NCBI GenBank assembly: GCA_027593175.1
Contig: JAQCJI010000006.1
Location: forward strand, 1-59,403
DNA length: 59,403 bases
Direction of reading: 5' to 3'
Source of the DNA: Bacteroidota bacterium
GTDB taxonomy: Bacteria > Bacteroidota > Bacteroidia > Cytophagales > Cyclobacteriaceae
The position numbers and the translations under genes were made by a program. Under the pieces are notes generated by a model that had not been told where the DNA came from, searched no databases, and saw only the letters and a program-made list of their open reading frames with translations. This document shows, in pieces, positions 18,556-27,247 of this stretch; the first letter of the stretch is position 1; each line of letters opens with the position of its first letter.

Positions 18556-18774
18556 TCAGTTTATACGAATTTTACCACCTTTTATAGGCTTGCTAGACTC
18601 CTTTTTGATTTCTTCTAGCACCTTATTCCGTCTCAACTGAACCCAGAACAACAAGCCTACGGCAAACATAAACATGGGATAGGAAAAGCCAATGCCATTG
18701 ACCATGGTCTGATGTAAACCCACCACGATTAATGCTAGCGCAATAGACAGGAGACTAGCATCTACTAATTTCAT
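18556..18774 (-). CDS. small membrane protein of unknown function
   Basis: 72 residues with two predicted membrane helices (LLSIALALIVVGLHQTM and SYPMFMFAVGLLFWVQL) and a basic C-terminal tail (KGGKIRIN). Its ATG overlaps the stop of lptC by four bases, and it ends five bases before the CNNM gene, so it is embedded in the operon. Position between lptC and the CNNM gene suggests an envelope role, but this is inference only. Confidence 0.7.
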   Translation of the reverse strand: MKLVDASLLSIALALIVVGLHQTMVNGIGFSYPMFMFAVGLLFWVQLRRNKVLEEIKKESSKPIKGGKIRIN

Positions 18775-19319
18775 AGCCCTTCCCCAGGTAAGAGTGTTCT
18801 ACTATCCCGCACTTTTTGTAATCTATAAGTCGAAAAACTATCGTCAGCTTCCATTCCTGTTCCATTGAAAAGCGTCTGCCTCTCTTGTATAGTGACAAAC
18901 TTGTCTGAATATATTTTTTGTTCTGCTTGATTCCAAAACAGTTCCTCCGTCTGTAATCGCTGATCCTTTGACAGGTTTTTTACTTGCACATTACCTGCCC
19001 CTTTGTAAAGGTTTTGATCTCTCATAAAGTATCCCCTATCTGCACGCATGGTCGTTTCAAGCTGCCCTTTCAAATTAAAAAACTGAATATCAATTCCTTC
19101 TGGAAACTCTAAATTTCCATTGGCAAACTCCAGCTGCTTTGGGGCCGTAATCTCAGACCGAAGTACTGCGGAGTCACTATGTAAAATATGAATGTTTTGG
19201 GCAGAATTTACTGGGCCATCATACGCCGCTAACGCATTTGGATCTGCCCCCTCACGACAAGAAATCAAGACAATGAGGGCTAAAAAAGAAAAATAATAAA
19301 GAATACCACGGTTCATCAC
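18771..19319 (-). CDS. lptC: LPS export ABC system periplasmic lipoprotein LptC
   Basis: 182 residues with a lipoprotein signal (LIVLISC lipobox, Cys at 21). The body is a single LptC/OstA-type beta-jellyroll: ADRGYFMRDQNLYKGAGNVQV and LQTEELFWNQAEQKIYSDKFV are the repeated strands typical of LptC/LptA (differentiated unprocessed export bridge). It relays LPS from LptBFG toward LptA. The lipid anchor replaces the N-terminal helix of E. coli LptC, as is common in Bacteroidota. A -7-like TATCTTTG box lies only four bases upstream of the ATG (19323-19330), which would imply a nearly leaderless message. Confidence 0.88.
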   Translation of the reverse strand: MMNRGILYYFSFLALIVLISCREGADPNALAAYDGPVNSAQNIHILHSDSAVLRSEITAPKQLEFANGNLEFPEGIDIQFFNLKGQLETTMRADRGYFMRDQNLYKGAGNVQVKNLSKDQRLQTEELFWNQAEQKIYSDKFVTIQERQTLFNGTGMEADDSFSTYRLQKVRDSRTLLPGEGL

Positions 19320-19359
19320 TCACAAAGATAGTAGGAAAGTTGGAGGGAATGAAAAGAAT

Positions 19360-19382
19360 GAAGGCAGCCTTAGGCTGCCTTC
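19360..19382 (-). terminator. terminator-like hairpin after the Cys-repeat protein gene
   Basis: A near-perfect inverted repeat with an 11-base stem (GAAGGCAGCCT/AGGCTGCCTTC) lies 22 bases past the stop of the minus-strand gene at 19405. On that strand it is followed by only a loose T-rich stretch (ATTCTTTTC), so termination may be partial and lptC could still be co-transcribed. Confidence 0.6.
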
Positions 19383-19404
19383 ATGATATGAAGTAGATGA
19401 AAGA

Positions 19405-20847
19405 TTAGTCTCGAGTAGATAGAGAGACAGTTTCCCCAACCCAGCATCCTATACTTACAGAAGAACCGAGTTGAAATCCTTCAGTGAAGAGTTCTTCCTT
19501 AGACGGGAAGCGTGCTCTAGCACTACCCATTCCTCTGGAATTTCCTGCTTTTTGGTACGCATTGTAAGCTGCAATAAATATTGCATAATCTTTTGCACGG
19601 CTTTCACCATTTCTACAATCATTGTAAGCAGACATGTACAAGTCTCCAATTAAGCCGTATGCAGAAGAAGACAATTCTGAGTCAAGAGCCGCCGCCTCGC
19701 GAGCGGCTGTTCTTGCGGCAGATTTCTTGCCTCCTCTTGCATAAATTTTAGCCAATTCCATCCGAACTTCTCCCTTGTCCTTGTTGTTTCCTGCCAAGGT
19801 CAAGGCCTTTTCGAGAGCAGGTTCGGCTTTGGCAAAGTCATTAGAAGCCATATAAAGCATTCCCCTTAGTTGAGAAGTTTTAAAGCTTGGGCTCTTAGAA
19901 TCTTTAAACTCAAGGGCTGCTAAAAAAGCTTTGGTCGAATAACACTTATATTGTGCAGAAGTATTAAATATTTCATCAGCAAGCTCTGCATTCATTGGGT
20001 CGGCTGCAAACTTTGGTCCCAAAGTATTTTCAATAAAATTACATTTGAATTCTAACGCTGATGCATAAGCTTCAGATGCACTACAATTGAATTGTCTAGA
20101 AAAATTCAAAATTTGATCTGCAAGATTCACATCATTTGGATCTGCTTTAAATCTTGATCCCAGTTTATTTTCGATAAAATCGCAATCGATCAACTTCATT
20201 TTTAACAATAGCGTCTCTAGCGTGGATTTGGATTCAGTTACATCCTTACCTGTAGCAGCGGCTGCATCCAATAGCTTGTTTGACTTATCGAAAATGGATA
20301 ATATTTGCTCTGGAGCATATGCCTGATTCAAGGAATAGTTTTTTTCCACCAAGTCAAAGTAAATGGGAATAAACTGGTAATTGATGGTTCCTTTTAAGGC
20401 GAGGGCTTTCTCAAAATCTGCGACTACAGCAGGAATTTTAGCTTTGTCAGATCTGAAAAACAAGTACCCATAATAGGCCTTGGTCTCAATCCACTTCGCA
20501 GGATTGTTGAACAGTTCAGCTCTCTTGTCGTATATAGCCATCACACTATCTTGGTATACTCTCTTTTGTGCTTTATCGGTAGTTTTATCTGCTGCACCTT
20601 TGTAAATAGTTATACCTTGGATGTAGATGGATTCATTCAAATTTGGAACATTCACCAAAAGCCAGCTTAAAGGCTTCACTGCCTCCACAAATTGTTCTGC
20701 CTTCATGTAGTCAAAGTAGGCAGCATTGAACTCCCTAGCTTTTACTTCCTGGGCAGGATCTGCAGGCCAGTTCCAGCCATCTTGCGCGGGGGAAATTCCA
20801 GCAAAAAGCATGGCTCCAAGGACAAGAAAGGTAAATTTAATTTTCAT
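19405..20847 (-). CDS. exported helical-repeat protein with a tandem Cys-containing repeat
   Basis: 480 residues with a signal peptide (cleavage near SPAQ, residue ~21). The C-terminal half (~315-430) has TPR-like helices (LYMASNDFAKAEPALEKALTLAG). In the middle two units of about 47 residues repeat in tandem: C222..C255 and C269..C302, each with C-x-FIEN-LG-x-x-F-x-ADP, LAD-x-I-x-N, a second Cys 33 residues later, and ALEF. I do not recognise this repeat. The family appears to be a Bacteroidota-specific envelope protein encoded between an outer-membrane protein and lptC. The spacing of the four cysteines suggests two disulfides or cross-bridging in the periplasm; that is inference. Confidence 0.7.
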   Translation of the reverse strand: MKIKFTFLVLGAMLFAGISPAQDGWNWPADPAQEVKAREFNAAYFDYMKAEQFVEAVKPLSWLLVNVPNLNESIYIQGITIYKGAADKTTDKAQKRVYQDSVMAIYDKRAELFNNPAKWIETKAYYGYLFFRSDKAKIPAVVADFEKALALKGTINYQFIPIYFDLVEKNYSLNQAYAPEQILSIFDKSNKLLDAAAATGKDVTESKSTLETLLLKMKLIDCDFIENKLGSRFKADPNDVNLADQILNFSRQFNCSASEAYASALEFKCNFIENTLGPKFAADPMNAELADEIFNTSAQYKCYSTKAFLAALEFKDSKSPSFKTSQLRGMLYMASNDFAKAEPALEKALTLAGNNKDKGEVRMELAKIYARGGKKSAARTAAREAAALDSELSSSAYGLIGDLYMSAYNDCRNGESRAKDYAIFIAAYNAYQKAGNSRGMGSARARFPSKEELFTEGFQLGSSVSIGCWVGETVSLSTRD

Positions 20848-20917
20848 AATCGTACAAGTTTAATCAGTTATTGACTTAAGGTTAATCACTTTTAATGGTT
20901 AAATGTTTACTGTATAA

Positions 20918-22192
20918 TTATTCGAAAACTCGTTTGTAGAACCAGCTATTGTCATTGAGTGAAAAGCCTAGGGTGAAATTCACATAGGCTTCCCGAATTA
21001 ATCCATTATCTACTGTTCCTCTTCTTCCAACTTTCATTGCCATATTCAACAAGGAAAGTTGGTTTACAGGAATGGAAGTACCAAAGTTAATGCCAATATC
21101 ATTGATCGTAGTCTCATTGATAAAATAAGGTGTACGCATCCACTCCAACCCCATTCGGTAAGTAGCGCGATTTAATAGCTTGTCGAAATCCATGAAATCG
21201 GGCACTATCTGGAATCCAAGCCCAACTTTTTGGGCTGCCTGAAGGCTCAGAGATTCGCCAAAAAAGTTTCTATACTCCGAAAAATCTTGGTATTGCCCCT
21301 CTAAACCAATTACGAACTTATTATTTTTTTCGTAGCTCACCCCAAATCCATAGCGATTTGGAAGGTAAATTGTTCCTCTTTCATTGTTGGCAATAAAGTC
21401 ACCATCTGTCTTGACGCTATTAGCTTGGCCAATTGGAGCCAATTTTGCAAATGCTATTCCATTAACGTTCCCAAACGTCTGATAAATGGCGCCTAGGTGG
21501 AGGTTGCTTTTTTCAGAAGTCTTAAAAAAGTAATGTGCCCCCAGCTTCAAGGCTACGTCGGAGACAGAAATCCGTTCATAGTATTCCGAAGCTCTACCCA
21601 CCTCCACTTGGCTTTGATCAAAAATCAAGAGCTGGTTGGAACGAATAGAAGATCCAAAAAGATAAGATCCATGCGCCCCAAAGCTCAGATTTTTTGCAAT
21701 CAAGTAACCAAAATTCACATAGGCCTCGGAGATCCCTCCATCACCTTCTAAGTTATTCTCCGCCTTTAAATCCGAATTATTCACCGGGCTATCTACTTTC
21801 AATCGGTAATTGATGCTGGAAATTTGGCCAATGCCCATTCCTGCGGTGAATTTACCCGTCTTCACAGGAAGGGAAATCGCGAGATAGGAAAGTCCTCCAC
21901 CATCCACCAACGAATTTTCGGTATCATTTTTTACCCCTATTCGTTTGTAGTTCAGGGAAGCTTGAAAATTAAATATAGTATTTCGGGTAGAAAGTGCAGG
22001 GTTTACTGCATTGGCGCTCCAGCCTGTTCCAAAACTGATCCCTAGACCTCCCATGCCTTGGTTTTGAATCTGACCCCCATAGCTAAATTCCCCAATCCCC
22101 AAAGCACTATAAGTGGAGGAGCTATTTTGACCAAAACCTTCTGAAATTACTAAAAGAGTGCAAAGCACCCACAACACTATTTTACGCAACAT
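20918..22192 (-). CDS. putative outer-membrane beta-barrel protein
   Basis: 424 residues with a signal peptide (cleavage after SEGFGQ). Repeated amphipathic strands ending in aromatic residues and a C-terminal FYKRVFE indicate an outer-membrane barrel. The N-terminal SSTYSALGIGEFSYGGQIQN and GMGGLGISFG resemble Bacteroidota proteins of the FadL/PorV-like group, in which an N-terminal hatch precedes ~14 strands. The substrate is unknown. In related genomes this gene usually follows coaX; here it directly follows the coaX remnant, with the ATG overlapping the remnant's 3' end. Confidence 0.72.
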   Translation of the reverse strand: MLRKIVLWVLCTLLVISEGFGQNSSSTYSALGIGEFSYGGQIQNQGMGGLGISFGTGWSANAVNPALSTRNTIFNFQASLNYKRIGVKNDTENSLVDGGGLSYLAISLPVKTGKFTAGMGIGQISSINYRLKVDSPVNNSDLKAENNLEGDGGISEAYVNFGYLIAKNLSFGAHGSYLFGSSIRSNQLLIFDQSQVEVGRASEYYERISVSDVALKLGAHYFFKTSEKSNLHLGAIYQTFGNVNGIAFAKLAPIGQANSVKTDGDFIANNERGTIYLPNRYGFGVSYEKNNKFVIGLEGQYQDFSEYRNFFGESLSLQAAQKVGLGFQIVPDFMDFDKLLNRATYRMGLEWMRTPYFINETTINDIGINFGTSIPVNQLSLLNMAMKVGRRGTVDNGLIREAYVNFTLGFSLNDNSWFYKRVFE

Positions 22193-22501
22193 GGTGGTTT
22201 AGAATACAATTTAGCCCAATGAAAACTAAATTTGAGACTACAAATATGTGGTCTTTTACCAATGATTCAAAAGAATCTGCATCGCCACCACTTAGAAAAA
22301 TAGATATTTCAGGAAAATTAACGCGATAGGCATCAATAAATCCCTCCAACTCAAATTTTAAGCCTGACCAAAGCCCCCCCCCTTCAAGCAAGCATCCGTT
22401 GACATTTCTAGGACCAAGGATGGGATTGAAGGAAGTTGACTATCAGGAAGACTTGCCGGAGTGTCGTTACCATTGATTAGATTTTTCATTTCTGAGGTAA
22501 A
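22182..22501 (-). pseudogene. coaX: remnant of type III pantothenate kinase
   Basis: The frame below 22391 reads LWSGLKFELEGFIDAYR, IFLSGGDADSFESL and NLVFIGLNCIL, a clear match to the C-terminal third of CoaX (the GGDA motif and final helix). Upstream, in another frame, an ATG at 22489 opens NLINGNDTPAS, matching the CoaX LVNGNDTP segment, preceded by FTSEM like the FTxxLP stretch. Between the two pieces lie about 20 extra codons and a run of nine G. The N-terminal ~150 residues with the ATPase DxGN motif are absent: only about 80 bases separate the remnant from anmK. It cannot make a working kinase, so pantothenate phosphorylation must be done elsewhere. Confidence 0.8.
22374..22382. repeat. 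nine-base C/G homopolymer inside the coaX remnant
   Basis: An uninterrupted run of nine C on the plus strand (nine G in the sense of coaX). With nine bases the frame opened by the ATG at 22489 stops soon after; with ten it would join the CoaX C-terminal frame. Such runs are slippage-prone in vivo and are also error-prone in sequencing. Confidence 0.85.
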
Positions 22502-22580
22502 TTAGAAATGAATAAAAACCCGACATTTGAGGAGCGAAACTAATCTATGATTTTTGGTCAGACTTAACATTCTTTAACCC

Positions 22581-23657
22581 ATGCACCCAGAACGTTACAC
22601 CTTGATTGGTCTCATGTCAGGAACTTCCGGCGACGGGCTAGACCTTGCACACTGCCACTTTGAGTATCAAAAAAGAGGCTGGAACTATGAAATCCTCCAA
22701 ACAGAAACTCGCCCATTTCCTGATCCCTTAGGCAAAGCCTTAGCCGAAAGTCACCTACTTTCTGGGCTTGAGCTCTCACTCTTGGATGTGAACTTTGGCC
22801 AATGGATGGGGGAGCAGGTTAAAATCTTCTGTCTCGAACACCAGATCACCCCTATGGCGGTGGCCTCCCATGGCCACACCGTTTTCCACCAGCCCGAAAA
22901 AGGACTGAGCCTTCAAATCGGTAACGGGTGGGCTTTGCATCAAGCTTCTGGCGAAAAAGTAATCACTGATTTTCGGATGCTTGATGTACAATTGGGAGGA
23001 CAGGGAGCTCCTCTCGTTCCTATCGGTGACCAGCTACTTTTTCCAAAGGTTGATTTTTGCATCAATCTAGGTGGCATTTCCAACCTTTCCTTAAAAAAGG
23101 ATGGGCAGCGGATTGCTTTTGACTGCAGCCCTTTCAACCTTCTTCTCAACAGAGAAGCTCTCAAACTCGGGAGCCCCTACGACAAGGATGGTGCATGGGC
23201 AAGAGCTGGAGCACTGGATACTCGGCTCATGCAAGAATTAAATGCACTCCCTTTTTATGGCCTCCAGGGGGCCAAATCCCTTGGTCGGGAATCTATTGAA
23301 CAACTTTTTATTCCTCTAATCGAAAAAAGAGGCCTTCCTCCAAAAGAGAATTTGCGCACCTTAGTGGAGCACTATGCGATCCAAATTGCTACGCTTATCC
23401 AAATCCATGCTCTAGGGACTAAGCCCACGGTGCTGCTTACTGGGGGCGGGGCCCACAACCGCTACTTTGTAGAGCGATTGGACCATCATTTGAATCAACA
23501 ATGGGTTCAAGTGGAAGCCCCCAAGGAACTAGTTGAATTCAAAGAAGCCCTAATTTTTGCTTTTCTAGGGCTGCTGAAGCTCCAAGGTGAGACGAATGCG
23601 CTGGCCTCGGTGACAGGAGCAATTCGGGATTCTTCAGGGGGTATCATTTATGGGTAA
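22581..23657 (+). CDS. anmK: anhydro-N-acetylmuramic acid kinase
   Basis: 358 residues, normal length. It opens with the ASKHA phosphate-1 loop (GLMSGTSGDGLDLAHCHFEY) and shows FCINLGGISNLS, DCSPFNLLLN and the adenosine loop VLLTGGGAHNRYFVERL. AnmK opens the 1,6-anhydro ring of recycled anhydro-MurNAc and phosphorylates it to MurNAc-6-phosphate. It stands on its own, divergent from the coaX remnant. Confidence 0.95.
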   Translation: MHPERYTLIGLMSGTSGDGLDLAHCHFEYQKRGWNYEILQTETRPFPDPLGKALAESHLLSGLELSLLDVNFGQWMGEQVKIFCLEHQITPMAVASHGHTVFHQPEKGLSLQIGNGWALHQASGEKVITDFRMLDVQLGGQGAPLVPIGDQLLFPKVDFCINLGGISNLSLKKDGQRIAFDCSPFNLLLNREALKLGSPYDKDGAWARAGALDTRLMQELNALPFYGLQGAKSLGRESIEQLFIPLIEKRGLPPKENLRTLVEHYAIQIATLIQIHALGTKPTVLLTGGGAHNRYFVERLDHHLNQQWVQVEAPKELVEFKEALIFAFLGLLKLQGETNALASVTGAIRDSSGGIIYG

Positions 23658-23739
23658 AAAATTGTGTCCACTTCGGTAAAGCTGAAGGCACTGGGAATAA
23701 TTTTTCTATTTTTGAGCCAAGATATAAACCCAAAAAACA

Positions 23740-24966
23740 ATGCTAGACTTACTCAAAAAGTTTGAAAATAAATCCCCTGAAATCGTTTTTGAATGGAGAG
23801 ATAGTGAAACAGAGGCAGAGGGTTGGGTAGTGATCAACTCCCTTCGTGGTGGAGCTGCTGGAGGCGGCACCCGGATGCGAAAAGGCTTGGACAAGCGTGA
23901 AGTGGAATCCCTGGCGAAAACCATGGAAGTGAAGTTTACCGTGTCAGGACCTGCCATTGGAGGTGCCAAATCCGGAATCAACTTTGACCCCGCAGATCCA
24001 CGGAAAGCAGGAGTACTGCAGCGCTGGTACAAGGCAGTTATGCCTCTGCTCAAAAACTATTATGGTACCGGCGGTGATCTCAATGTAGATGAAATCTACG
24101 AAGTCATTCCAATCACCGAATCAAATGGGCTTTGGCATCCACAAGAAGGAATTGTGAACGGCCATTTTCAGGCCAATTAACCTCAAAAAATCAGGAAAAT
24201 TGGCCAATTAAGACAGGGGGTCTCTAAAGTACTTGAGGATCCAAAATTTACCCCAAATGGCAAGAAAAAATATACGGTAGCCGACATGATCACAGGCTAC
24301 GGTGTCGCAGAGGCAGTCAAGCATTACTACTCCTTGTGGGGCGGTGAGTTGAAAGGAAAACGAGCTGTGATCCAAGGATGGGGAAATGTCGGAGCTGCTG
24401 CTGCCTGCTTTTTGGCGGTGGAGGGAGTTCGTATCGTAGGCATCCTTGATCGAGCACGTGGACTCATCCGTAAGGAAGGATTTAGCCTAGACGAGATCCG
24501 GGAACTCTTTTTGAAGCGAGAAGGAAATCAGCTGCACGCAGAAGAATTATTACCTTTTGAACAAGTCAATGCACAGATTTGGGATCTAAAAAGTGAGATT
24601 TTCATCCCTGCAGCTGCCTCACGCCTCCTTACTCAGGAGCAGGTAGAGCGAATGGTAAAAGCAGGACTAGAGGTGATTTCTAGCGGAGCTAATGTGCCTT
24701 TCGCAGATCCAGAGATATTTTTTGGTCCAACAGGCGTTTGGGCAGACGAGCGGGTAGCGGTCATTCCAGACTTTATTGCCAACTGTGGGATGGCTCGCGT
24801 ATTTGCTTATTTGATGAGTGAGGGAGCTGAAGTCACCGATCAGGCGATTTTTGCTGACGTAAGCGAACCCATCTTGAGGGCTCTTCAGCATTCTTACGCC
24901 AAAAATCAAGGAAAAACAAAACTATCTCAAACCTCTTATGAAATAGCTTTAGCGCAGCTCATGTAA
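23740..24966 (+). pseudogene. Glu/Leu/Phe/Val dehydrogenase family gene interrupted by in-frame TAA
   Basis: One continuous frame of 408 codons, the usual length, except for a TAA at codon 147 (24178-24180). The first part has the substrate domain with SGPAIGGAKSGINFDP (catalytic Lys region) and GTGGDLNVDEI. After the stop the same frame goes on without shift (QKIRKIGQLRQGVSKVLED, YTVADMITGYGVAEAVKHYY) into the NAD(P)-binding domain (IQGWGNVGAAAACFLA) and the C-terminus. The TAA most simply derives from a TAT or TAC codon. Without suppression the product lacks its nucleotide-binding domain. A restart at the ATG at 24286 could yield the second half alone. A one-base sequencing error is possible here, unlike at the other broken genes. 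Confidence 0.8.
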
Positions 24967-25179
24967 AAAAGAGGAAGAATACCCCCTTTAAGAATAATTT
25001 TAGCAGCAATAGTATAGGGTAGTAAGAATATGCCATTTTACCGCCAAATGCTTTTTTAGTAACCCATAAGAGTCAAATTCTTCCGCCTTAATTAGGAAAA
25101 TTAGCATAAAGCAACTAGAATCGCTAAATCATACTTGCCAACCTATAGATTAAACCTAGTTTTTTACCAAAGTTAAAAA

Positions 25180-26532
25180 ATGGAGTTCTTAATTATCATC
25201 ATCTTTGTTGTGGGCTACCTAGCCATCGCGCTAGAGCACCCCATCAAGATCGACAAAACTGCTTCCGCCTTACTGACTGCGGTAATTTGTTGGACCATTT
25301 TTACTGTTTCAGGCGCTACTGAAACGCAATTAAGTAGCCAAAAATACATGGATTTTATCCATGAATTGGGTGAAAAAGCAGCCTTACTAAGTGCTGGCGA
25401 ACTTCACTTGGAATTTGTGGAAGAGCAATTGGGGCACCACCTCAACGAGATCGCACAGATCCTCTTCTTCCTGATAGGAGCCATGACCATTGTAGAATTG
25501 GTAGATGCGCACCACGGATTCAAATTCATCACCAACCGCATCAAAACCAAAAATCCAATTGTATTGCTTTGGGTAGTTTGTTTAGTGGCCTTTTTCTTCT
25601 CTGCGGTTTTGGACAACTTAACCACCACCATCGTGATGGTCTCCTTGATTCGAAAATTGATTCCAGATAAGGAAATGCGGCTATTCTTTGCAGGGATGAT
25701 CGTGATTGCTGCGAATGCAGGTGGATCATGGTCTCCAATCGGTGACGTGACCACCACCATGCTGTGGATCGGCGGACAGATCTCTGCGGCCTCCATCATG
25801 AAAAGTATCATTATCCCAGGTATCGTCTGTGCGGTAGTTCCGTTGCTATACCTCACTTTTACCTTGAAGGGTACACTAGGAGAATTTAAAGACTCAGGTA
25901 AATCTGAAAAAACTGCTGGCAACGGTAACCTGATGCTGGCAATTGGTGTAGGCGCATTGATTTCTGTTCCCATCTTTAAGACCGTGACCCACCTGCCCCC
26001 TTACATGGGTATGCTACTAGGATTAGGTGTGCTATGGGTGGTATCTGAATTGATCAATCCAGACTTGGATGAAGCCGAACGCAAAAACTATACGGCGGGT
26101 CATGCTTTGACAAAAATCGACTTGCCTAGCGTCTTATTCTTCTTAGGTATTTTGCTTGCTGTAGGTTCACTACAGTCTATGGGCACCTTGGCCAACTTTG
26201 CTGGTTACCTGAATACGACCATTGGTGACAATCGAATCATCATCACTCTTATCGGTCTCTTGTCTGCTATCGTAGACAATGTGCCTTTGGTGGCTGCCAG
26301 CATGGGAATGTATAGCTTGGAAGCCTACCCAATGGATGACTTTATCTGGACCTATTTGGCCTATTGTGCCGGTACGGGAGGAAGTATCCTAATCATTGGA
26401 TCTGCTGCAGGTGTCGCTGCCATGGGTATGGAAAAAATCGAATTTGGATGGTACTTGAAGCGTATTTCTTTGCTAGCAGCATTGGGTTACTTTGCTGGTG
26501 CAGGCGTCTACTTGCTGATGGCTCAGCTCTAA
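25180..26532 (+). CDS. nhaD: Na+/H+ antiporter NhaD
   Basis: 450 residues with 11-13 membrane segments of the IT/ArsB superfamily. Family segments include GYLAIALEHPIKIDKTASAL at the N-terminus, FSAVLDNLTTTIVMVSL, NAGGSWSPIGDVTTTMLW, and the second repeat SAIVDNVPLVAASMGMY with GTGGSILIIGSAAGVAAMG. It exchanges external protons for internal sodium or lithium in the inner membrane, consistent with a marine or saline lifestyle. The gene is monocistronic and ends in a strong palindromic terminator. The preceding 213 bases hold no gene. Confidence 0.93.
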   Translation: MEFLIIIIFVVGYLAIALEHPIKIDKTASALLTAVICWTIFTVSGATETQLSSQKYMDFIHELGEKAALLSAGELHLEFVEEQLGHHLNEIAQILFFLIGAMTIVELVDAHHGFKFITNRIKTKNPIVLLWVVCLVAFFFSAVLDNLTTTIVMVSLIRKLIPDKEMRLFFAGMIVIAANAGGSWSPIGDVTTTMLWIGGQISAASIMKSIIIPGIVCAVVPLLYLTFTLKGTLGEFKDSGKSEKTAGNGNLMLAIGVGALISVPIFKTVTHLPPYMGMLLGLGVLWVVSELINPDLDEAERKNYTAGHALTKIDLPSVLFFLGILLAVGSLQSMGTLANFAGYLNTTIGDNRIIITLIGLLSAIVDNVPLVAASMGMYSLEAYPMDDFIWTYLAYCAGTGGSILIIGSAAGVAAMGMEKIEFGWYLKRISLLAALGYFAGAGVYLLMAQL

Positions 26533-26550
26533 GCTTCGCATACACAAGAA

Positions 26551-26580
26551 CAAAAAAGGGAGGTTAACCTCCCTTTTTTG
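26551..26580. terminator. bidirectional terminator, perfect 30-base palindrome
   Basis: CAAAAAAGGGAGGTT is followed directly by its exact reverse complement, so either strand gives a GC-rich stem with A/U tails. It lies 18 bases past the nhaD stop and immediately before the stop of the convergent tag gene, and would terminate both. Confidence 0.85.
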
Positions 26581-27162
26581 TTACCCTATGGCTACTTCTC
26601 GATAGCGAAAACAAGTAACTAAGTGGTCATTAACCAAACCTGTGGCCTGTAGGTGGGCATATAAAATGGTACTTCCTAAAAACTTGAATCCTCGTTTTTT
26701 CAAGTCCTTTGCTAGCAAATCAGATTCCGGAGAGGTAGCTGGATAGGGGTCTCCTAAAGCGATTTTGTTTTGAATGGGCTTTCCCCCAACAAATCCCCAA
26801 ATGTAGGCAGTAAAGGAGCCAAACTCCTGCTGCACCTCCTGAAATCGCTGTGCATTGTTAATGGCGGCACGAATCTTTAATGCATTACGTACTATGCCTT
26901 TATCTTGAAGCAAGTCGTTCACATAAGATTCTGGGAATTGGGCTACAACCGCGTAATTAAAGTCTGCAAAAGCCCGCCGATACCCCGCCCGCTTCCTCAA
27001 TACGGTAGCCCAACTGAGTCCGGCCTGGGCGCTTTCCAATACCAAAAATTCAAAATGTGTTCGATCCTCATAAACCGGTACTCCCCACTCTTCATCGTGG
27101 TAGGTGATGTATTCGGCAAATCCCAGACACCAGGGACAGCGTGATTTTTGCAAAACATCCAT
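26581..27162 (-). CDS. tag: DNA-3-methyladenine glycosylase I
   Basis: 193 residues. The zinc snap of Tag is complete: C9 and H22 near the N-terminus (CPWC, YHDEEWG) and H180/C184 near the C-terminus (NDHLVTCF), with the same spacings as E. coli C4/H17/H175/C179. The substrate pocket FLVLESAQAGLSWATVLRKR is intact. It removes 3-methyladenine from alkylated DNA. Monocistronic. Confidence 0.95.
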   Translation of the reverse strand: MDVLQKSRCPWCLGFAEYITYHDEEWGVPVYEDRTHFEFLVLESAQAGLSWATVLRKRAGYRRAFADFNYAVVAQFPESYVNDLLQDKGIVRNALKIRAAINNAQRFQEVQQEFGSFTAYIWGFVGGKPIQNKIALGDPYPATSPESDLLAKDLKKRGFKFLGSTILYAHLQATGLVNDHLVTCFRYREVAIG

Positions 27163-27247
27163 GGACCAAACCTCTATAATTTAGACACAACAAGCAAGTT
27201 GAATCGGTACTCGATCCGGTATATATATGCTCTTAAAAAAATGGAAG

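Noticed and set aside
24178-24180. Stop-codon recoding or selenocysteine in the dehydrogenase gene
   Set aside because: The codon is TAA, not TGA, and no recoding signal follows; nonsense mutation is simpler.
25404-25973. 189-residue minus-strand frame inside nhaD
   Set aside because: Fully antisense to a well-conserved membrane transporter gene; the protein is Pro/Thr/Ile-rich low-complexity with no recognisable motif, a shadow of the real frame.
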